A stretch of DNA of 10,596 nucleotides from Paenibacillus sp. (GTDB lineage: Bacteria > Bacillota > Bacilli > Paenibacillales > Paenibacillaceae), in contig JAQSXN010000077.1 of assembly GCA_029256665.1 (NCBI GenBank), positions 1 through 10,596 on the forward strand, given 5' to 3'. A model generated the notes under the pieces. That model had not been told where the DNA came from and made no database searches. It saw only the letters and a program-made list of their open reading frames with translations. Positions 6,548-10,596 of the stretch are shown piece by piece. Within the stretch, counting starts at the first letter, position 1; each line of letters opens with the position of its first letter. The position numbers were made by a program, and so were the translations under genes.

Positions 6548-6569
6548 AGGGAAGGACGTGCATGAATTG
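6548..6569 (+). promoter_or_regulatory. ribosome-binding site that favours a TTG start
   Basis: AAGGACGTG (6552-6560) matches the ideal AAGGAGGTG at 8 of 9 positions and stands 6 nt before TTG 6567. The in-frame ATG at 6543, the TTG at 6474 and the ATG at 6645 have no comparable site upstream. The GTG at 6558 lies inside the site and is too close to use it. Confidence 0.5.
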
Positions 6570-7550
6570 AACCGTTTGAATACCGGCAATATTCAAATAA
6601 ATGAAAGCGATGACAAATCGGCTCCAACTCGATTCCGCAATGTGATGAGCACGTGGAAGGAATACAGAAAAAACAAATATTTGTTTCTAATGCTCGTTCC
6701 GGTTCTTGTCTGGTACGGCATCTTTCACTATGGCCCCTTGTACGGAATTTTGCTGGCGTTCAAGGATTTTAGCCCGGTCAAAGGGATATGGGGCAGCGAT
6801 TGGGTAGGGCTTGAGCATTTCAAATATTTGTTCTACCAGTCGCCCGACTTCGCCCGCATATTCCGCAATACAGTGTTGATCAGCTTCTACAACATCATAT
6901 TCGGCTTCCCGGCTCCGATTATATTGGCGTTGCTGCTGAACGAAGTGCGTTCCAACTTTTTCAAACGATTCGCGCAATCCATTTCTTATGTTCCGCATTT
7001 TTTCTCTTGGGTCATTCTGTCCGGCATCGTTATTGTCATGCTGTCTCCGAGCGAAGGTCCGGTCAACTACATCCTGCATTTGTTCGGCGTGGAGCCGATC
7101 TACTTCCTGGCGGACACCGAGTACTTCCGTCCGACTCTTGTGGTGACGAATATTTGGAAGGAAATCGGTTGGGGGACGATCATTTATTTGGCCGCGATGT
7201 CCGGCATCGATCCTACGCTATATGAAGCGGCCGTTATTGACGGCGCGGGGCGCTGGAAGAAGATATGGCATATTACGATCCCGTCGATTCTGCCGGTTGT
7301 CTCCATCATGTTTATTCTGTCGCTGGGCGGCATCCTGAATGCCGGATTCGACCAAATCTTCAACTTGTATTCGCCGGTCGTCTACGAGGTCGCCGACGTG
7401 CTCGATACCTTCGTATACCGGGCGGGCATTCAGCAATCGCAGTTCGGGTTGACGACGGCGGTCGGATTGTTCAAGAACGTGATCGGCATCGCTTTGGTGC
7501 TCGGCACTAATTTTATCGTGAAGCGATTGGGGCAAGAAGGGGTTTTATAA
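6567..7550 (+). CDS. carbohydrate ABC importer permease (LplB-like, CUT1)
   Basis: This is the first membrane subunit of the second importer. From TTG 6567 it has 327 residues, close to the usual LplB length. The alternatives are ATG 6543 (335 residues) and TTG 6474 (358). The region just before the first helix, KEYRKNKYLFLMLVPVLVWY (31-50), followed by FHYGPLYGILLAFKDF (53-68), is a hallmark of LplB-type permeases. Further hydrophobic stretches run near 103-125, 145-160, 190-212, 240-262 and 296-316. The ATPase-docking EAA loop is LYEAAVIDGAGRWKKIW (218-234). It is probably co-transcribed with the next permease, 31 nt downstream. The region before it (6429-6566) holds a weak promoter candidate and a low-GC inverted repeat at the end of the AraC-type gene. 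Confidence 0.93.
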   Translation: MNRLNTGNIQINESDDKSAPTRFRNVMSTWKEYRKNKYLFLMLVPVLVWYGIFHYGPLYGILLAFKDFSPVKGIWGSDWVGLEHFKYLFYQSPDFARIFRNTVLISFYNIIFGFPAPIILALLLNEVRSNFFKRFAQSISYVPHFFSWVILSGIVIVMLSPSEGPVNYILHLFGVEPIYFLADTEYFRPTLVVTNIWKEIGWGTIIYLAAMSGIDPTLYEAAVIDGAGRWKKIWHITIPSILPVVSIMFILSLGGILNAGFDQIFNLYSPVVYEVADVLDTFVYRAGIQQSQFGLTTAVGLFKNVIGIALVLGTNFIVKRLGQEGVL

Positions 7551-7581
7551 CAAACCCGCTTGGAAGGAGAATAATTTCGCT

Positions 7582-8451
7582 ATGAAACCTAATATCGGCG
7601 AGCATCTATTTCAAACTTTGCTAATCCTTATGATTTCGATATTATGCATATCCACGATTTATCCGTTTATCCATGTCGCTTCGGTATCGCTTAGCAGTCC
7701 GAGCGAAGCCGGCCGCTTCGGCTTCCATCTATACCCGAAGGATATAGACTTCTTTGCCTGGAAGCAGGTGCTGAGCCAGACGAAAATATGGACCGGCTTC
7801 GGCAATTCGGTGTTTCGGACGGTTGTCGGAACGTTTCTGTCCTTAGTCGCGATGTCGCTCTGCGCGTATCCGTTATCCCGCAAATATTTGCCGCATCGCA
7901 GCTTCTATACCATGGTTATCTTGTTTACGATGTTTTTCGGCGGAGGGACGATTCCAACCTTCCTGCTCATCAAAGAGCTGGAGCTTATGAACAGCGTCTG
8001 GGTCTACATCGTGCCGGGACTCATTCCGACCTTCTCGATGCTGGTGCTCCGCAATTTCTTCATGGCTATTCCCGCCGAGCTCGAGGAGTCCGCGAAGATC
8101 GACGGCGCAAACGATATTCGAATTCTGTTCGGCATCATTTTACCGCTATCAAAGCCGGTGCTGGCGACGCTGGCGCTCTGGTCGGCGGTGGGGCATTGGA
8201 ATTCGTGGTTCGACGCCGTTCTGTACATTTCGGATGCCGACAAGCAAGTGCTGCAATTTTTCTTGAGGGAAATCGTCATTACGAACACGGACGCCGAGAC
8301 GTTCGGCAGGACGGTGGTAGGCAATTTCAAATACGGCCCGGCCATTAAAGCGGCTACGATCATCTTCGCCGCGCTGCCTATTCTTATCGTGTATCCGTTC
8401 CTCCAAAAGTACTTCGTGAAAGGAACCATGATTGGTTCTCTCAAAGGGTAA
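7582..8451 (+). CDS. carbohydrate ABC importer permease (LplC/YtcP-like, CUT1)
   Basis: This 289-residue second channel subunit pairs with the LplB-like protein before it. Hydrophobic segments lie near 10-32, 78-100, 107-131, 139-158, 184-203 and 258-275. GGTIPTFLLIKELELMNSVW (121-140) is characteristic of the YtcP/LplC group. The EAA loop reads ELEESAKIDGANDIRI (166-181). The C-terminus FLQKYFVKGTMIGSLKG matches the ending of the other MalG-like subunit in this window. AAGGAG (7564-7569) precedes ATG 7582 by 12 nt. After the stop come a promoter candidate and a hairpin, so the binding-protein gene downstream may be partly expressed on its own. Confidence 0.95.
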   Translation: MKPNIGEHLFQTLLILMISILCISTIYPFIHVASVSLSSPSEAGRFGFHLYPKDIDFFAWKQVLSQTKIWTGFGNSVFRTVVGTFLSLVAMSLCAYPLSRKYLPHRSFYTMVILFTMFFGGGTIPTFLLIKELELMNSVWVYIVPGLIPTFSMLVLRNFFMAIPAELEESAKIDGANDIRILFGIILPLSKPVLATLALWSAVGHWNSWFDAVLYISDADKQVLQFFLREIVITNTDAETFGRTVVGNFKYGPAIKAATIIFAALPILIVYPFLQKYFVKGTMIGSLKG

Positions 8452-8461
8452 TTGGTATAAT
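8432..8461 (+). promoter_or_regulatory. extended -10 promoter candidate before the second binding-protein gene
   Basis: A perfect TATAAT (8456-8461) is preceded by TGG in the extended -10 position, and TTGGTT (8432-8437) stands 18 bp upstream. It overlaps the last codons of the LplC-like permease. The start point would be near 8468, giving a leader of about 65 nt. This is the best promoter match in the window. Confidence 0.55.
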
Positions 8462-8487
8462 CGGGGAGCAATCGCGCTTCCCGTTTA
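8462..8487 (+). terminator. hairpin between permease and binding-protein genes
   Basis: CGGGGAGC (8462-8469) pairs with GCTTCCCG (8476-8483) over the loop AATCGC, with one G:U pair, followed by TTTATAT. It is a weak terminator or attenuator for transcripts arriving from the permease genes. An RNA begun at the extended -10 promoter just upstream would lack most of the left arm and so escape it. Confidence 0.5.
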
Positions 8488-8531
8488 TATAGCAAGAACA
8501 ACGCAAGCAAATAAGGGGAGGTTCACAAAAA

Positions 8532-10112
8532 ATGAAAAAACTAAGCAAGCTAAGCTTGGCGCTTGCGATGACCGCTTCGCTGGTCGCCGCAGGCTGCTCG
8601 AACAATGGCGGCAACGCAAGCCCGACAGGAAGCGCTGCTCCGACGAATGCCGCGAACGGCGATTCGGCGAACGAAGAGACGATCACCATCTCGACCAACG
8701 CTTCGACGTGGGATATCCCGACAAACGACGACAACCCGACGCAAAAATATTTGGAAGAGCGTTACAACGTCAAGTTCGTCAACATGAGAGGCACCGACGA
8801 AAACTTCAAAGTGAAGGTCGCTTCCGGAGAAATTCCCGATATTTTCGTGCATAACGCATCGGAAGCCGATATGTCGAATTGGGCTCGTCAAGGCGTCATT
8901 GCCGAAATCCCGATCGACGAGATCAAGCAGCATATGCCGAACTACACTGCGCATGTGGAATCTATCAATCCTAATCCATGGGACGTGGGCATGATCGACG
9001 GCAAAAACTACGGGGTGCCACGCAACTGGCTGAACGGCTCTTACGGCTTCATCCCGACGTTCAACGGCGAGTGGCTGAAGGCAATCGGCTACGACGCGCC
9101 GCCTCAAACGATCGAGGAGCTGGAGGATGTATTGACGAAATTCCGCAACAACGATCCGGACGGCAACGGAGCGAAGGACACGTACGGCATGAGCGGACGG
9201 AGCAAGGACGTGCGCGTTCAATTGTTCAACTCGATCTTCGCGGCTCACGGCATCAACCCTTATCATTTCAAACTTGCCGAAGACGGCACCATCACTTGGG
9301 GCGGTATTACGGGCGAAGCCAAAGAAACGCTGAAGCTGCTCCGCAAATGGTATGAAGGCGGTCTCATTGATCCGGAGTTTATGACGGATGACGGCGCGCT
9401 GGTCGATCAGAAGTTTTTGAGCCAGAAGCTCGGTTACTTCGACCACAAAATGTACCATCATAACTTTGCTGGCGAAGCAGCCGCCAAGGAAAGCGGCATT
9501 ACGCAAGTATACGGCAAAGGCTTGACAGGTCCGGGCGGCTCTAATCTGGTCATGTCGAACGGCATGAGCCAAGTGCCGTTATTGTTCGGCAAGCAGGTGG
9601 CGGAAGACGATGCCAAGCGCGAGCGGATTCTCACGATGCTCGAGGATATGGTGACCAACGAAGAGCCTTACCTCCGCACCATCTTCGGCGTGGAAGGCGA
9701 GTCTTACGATCTGGTCGACGGCTTCGTCGTCATGAAAGAAGAGTTTACGGCCACTCCGGACAAAGCTCGCGAGATGGGCATCGGAGGCTACTACAACCCG
9801 CTCGTCGAGCGCGACACGGAGATGTGGAAGTTCCACTTCACGCAAGAAAGACTGGAATTCCGCGATAAGGTGAACGAGGGCCTCCATATTGTCAGCGACG
9901 TTCTCGGGCCGACCGCTCTCGAGAGCAAAGCCAAATACATCGCGAACCTGAATACGCAGCAGGACGAGTTCTACGTGAAGGCGATTATCGGAAAGGACGA
10001 CGTGGACCAGGCGTTCGAAGCGTTCAAAGCGCAATGGCTGAAGTCCGGCGGTCAAGAAATGATCGACGAAGCGACCAAAGTATATCAAGAGCGTCAAGCG
10101 GCGAAATCATAG
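8532..10112 (+). CDS. solute-binding lipoprotein of LplA-like ABC importer
   Basis: This 526-residue extracellular receptor belongs to the second importer. Residues 1-21 are a signal peptide ending in VAAGC, with Cys22 as the lipid-anchored residue. A linker rich in Asn, Gly, Ala and Ser runs to about 48. The mature protein is longer than MalE-type receptors, as is usual for the LplA/AlgQ group. DPDGNGAKD at 208-216 (bases 9153-9179) is an EF-hand-like loop of the kind that holds calcium in alginate-binding AlgQ1/AlgQ2. Several aromatic residues suited to sugar stacking (W150, W166, Y171, W181) lie in the N-terminal half. Its Shine-Dalgarno GGGGAGG starts at 8515. Receptors of this group bind acidic oligosaccharides in some species, in line with the GH88 gene nearby, but the ligand here is inferred. 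Confidence 0.94.
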   Translation: MKKLSKLSLALAMTASLVAAGCSNNGGNASPTGSAAPTNAANGDSANEETITISTNASTWDIPTNDDNPTQKYLEERYNVKFVNMRGTDENFKVKVASGEIPDIFVHNASEADMSNWARQGVIAEIPIDEIKQHMPNYTAHVESINPNPWDVGMIDGKNYGVPRNWLNGSYGFIPTFNGEWLKAIGYDAPPQTIEELEDVLTKFRNNDPDGNGAKDTYGMSGRSKDVRVQLFNSIFAAHGINPYHFKLAEDGTITWGGITGEAKETLKLLRKWYEGGLIDPEFMTDDGALVDQKFLSQKLGYFDHKMYHHNFAGEAAAKESGITQVYGKGLTGPGGSNLVMSNGMSQVPLLFGKQVAEDDAKRERILTMLEDMVTNEEPYLRTIFGVEGESYDLVDGFVVMKEEFTATPDKAREMGIGGYYNPLVERDTEMWKFHFTQERLEFRDKVNEGLHIVSDVLGPTALESKAKYIANLNTQQDEFYVKAIIGKDDVDQAFEAFKAQWLKSGGQEMIDEATKVYQERQAAKS

Positions 10113-10120
10113 TCTAATCG

Positions 10121-10181
10121 GACTGCTAAGAGAGTGGCGTTCCTTATGGAGCGCCTTTCGTCCGGGCAGTCGTTTTTCTTT
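10121..10181 (+). terminator. bipartite terminator after the second importer
   Basis: An inner stem GGCGTTCC (10136-10143)/GGAGCGCC (10148-10155) with loop TTAT and one U:G pair is enclosed by an outer pairing GACTGC (10121-10126)/GCAGTC (10166-10171). The outer arm is followed by GTTTTTCTTT (10172-10181). It begins 9 nt after the stop codon. The T-rich tail and position make termination of the importer transcript likely. Confidence 0.75.
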
Positions 10182-10284
10182 CGCAGGATCGGGAAGCGGA
10201 TTCGGCGGGCAACGGACGCGCCGATATCGTCAGCGTCGCTGCTTTTCCTGTTTTCCGAAATTGAAAGCGTCGAACATTTTCTTT

Positions 10285-10313
10285 TTGCAATCGGCACGGG
10301 GACATGCGATCAT
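10285..10313 (+). promoter_or_regulatory. candidate promoter of the second sensor kinase gene
   Basis: TTGCAA (10285-10290) and GATCAT (10308-10313) stand 17 bp apart, with TGC in the extended -10 position. Transcription would start near 10320, about 36 nt before ATG 10356. The match is moderate. The stretch 10182-10284 shows nothing further I can support. Confidence 0.35.
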
Positions 10314-10355
10314 TACGAATATACAGACGAGAAAACAACAAGAGGTTGTGGTGCG

Positions 10356-10596
10356 ATGTTCAGCTTGGCGCTTAGCAGGAGCAAGAGGGCGTTGAAAAGC
10401 CTGCCGATCGGCTATCAGCTATCTTTTCTGGTAGCCGTTATTATCGTCGTTGTGTTGGTCATTCTGTATGCCAACTACTTGAAAGCGGCCGAGGTCGTGG
10501 AGAAGAAGAACAGCGAATACCATATCGAAATGATCGCCCAGATCAATCGGACGATCGCGTCCAATACCGACGCGATCAAGCGGGTCCTGCTCAGCG
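10356..10596 (+). CDS. membrane sensor protein, probably YesM-type histidine kinase (N-terminal part)
   Basis: The frame is open to the window end and encodes the first 80 residues. A short basic N-terminus (SRSKRALKS, 7-15) precedes the motif PIGYQLSFL and one long hydrophobic helix (about 20-41). An extracellular stretch follows, predicted helical and rich in charged residues (EVVEKKNSEYHIEMIAQINR, 46-65). This layout is typical of the sensor half of YesM-type kinases, which often flank LplABC-type importers in Paenibacillus, but the kinase domain lies outside the window. AAGAGGT (10340-10346) is a suitable Shine-Dalgarno 9 nt before the ATG. A methyl-accepting chemotaxis protein could begin in a similar way, though the context favours a kinase. 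Confidence 0.75.
   Translation, partial: MFSLALSRSKRALKSLPIGYQLSFLVAVIIVVVLVILYANYLKAAEVVEKKNSEYHIEMIAQINRTIASNTDAIKRVLLS

Noticed and set aside
8550..9572. Long minus-strand open frame (340 codons) opposite the second receptor gene
   Set aside because: The plus-strand gene has a signal peptide, lipobox and family motifs; the antisense frame is Arg/Val/His-rich with no recognisable motif and no ribosome site, as expected for a shadow in GC-rich DNA.
10260..10276. TTGAAAGCGTCGAACA as a second cre site
   Set aside because: Only the left half fits the CcpA consensus (11 of 14); the right half breaks the symmetry, and it lies upstream of the candidate promoter.
10094..10341. Two short minus-strand frames in the gap before the second kinase gene
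   Set aside because: They overlap the bipartite terminator, have no ribosome site and no recognisable protein features.

Overview
The window looks like chromosomal DNA of a moderately high-GC member of the Paenibacillaceae (Paenibacillus or Cohnella type). The basis is the gene style: purine-rich Shine-Dalgarno sites, Gram-positive lipoprotein solute-binding proteins, YesM-type histidine kinases and LplABC-type importers, packed tightly on one strand. This is inference; no phylogenetic marker lies in the window. Every supported gene is on the + strand. I see no RNA gene, insertion sequence, phage gene or CRISPR array.

Layout: (1) 3-650, C-terminal end of a YesM-type sensor kinase. (2) 651-751, a structured gap with a near-perfect 11-nt-arm dyad. 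(3) 752-3941, a complete set of CUT1 importer components: lipoprotein binding protein, a hairpin, then two permeases separated by 1 nt. (4) 4053-5207, a GH88 unsaturated glucuronyl hydrolase, closed by a textbook terminator at 5285-5308. (5) 5309-5522, a regulatory region with CGATATGGAC repeats 21 bp apart, an inverted third copy, a promoter candidate and a cre-like site. (6) 5523-6428, an AraC-family regulator. (7) 6567-10112, a second importer in the opposite order (permease, permease, binding protein), with a promoter and hairpin before the binding protein and a terminator after it. (8) 10356-10596, the N-terminus of a second membrane sensor kinase.

Taken together this is a carbohydrate-uptake island for uronic-acid-containing oligosaccharides. 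A polysaccharide lyase, not encoded here, would cut an acidic polysaccharide outside the cell. One or both importers would bring in short chains with a 4,5-unsaturated uronic acid at the non-reducing end. The cytoplasmic GH88 enzyme would then remove that residue. Neither importer has an ATPase gene here; a shared MsmX-type ATPase elsewhere in the genome is expected. The two sensor kinases and the AraC regulator provide three possible inputs for substrate sensing, and a cre-like site suggests carbon catabolite control.

The components belong to known families, and I do not see a wholly new system. What may be undescribed is the combination of two importers around one GH88 enzyme and one AraC regulator, plus the regulatory DNA between the genes.
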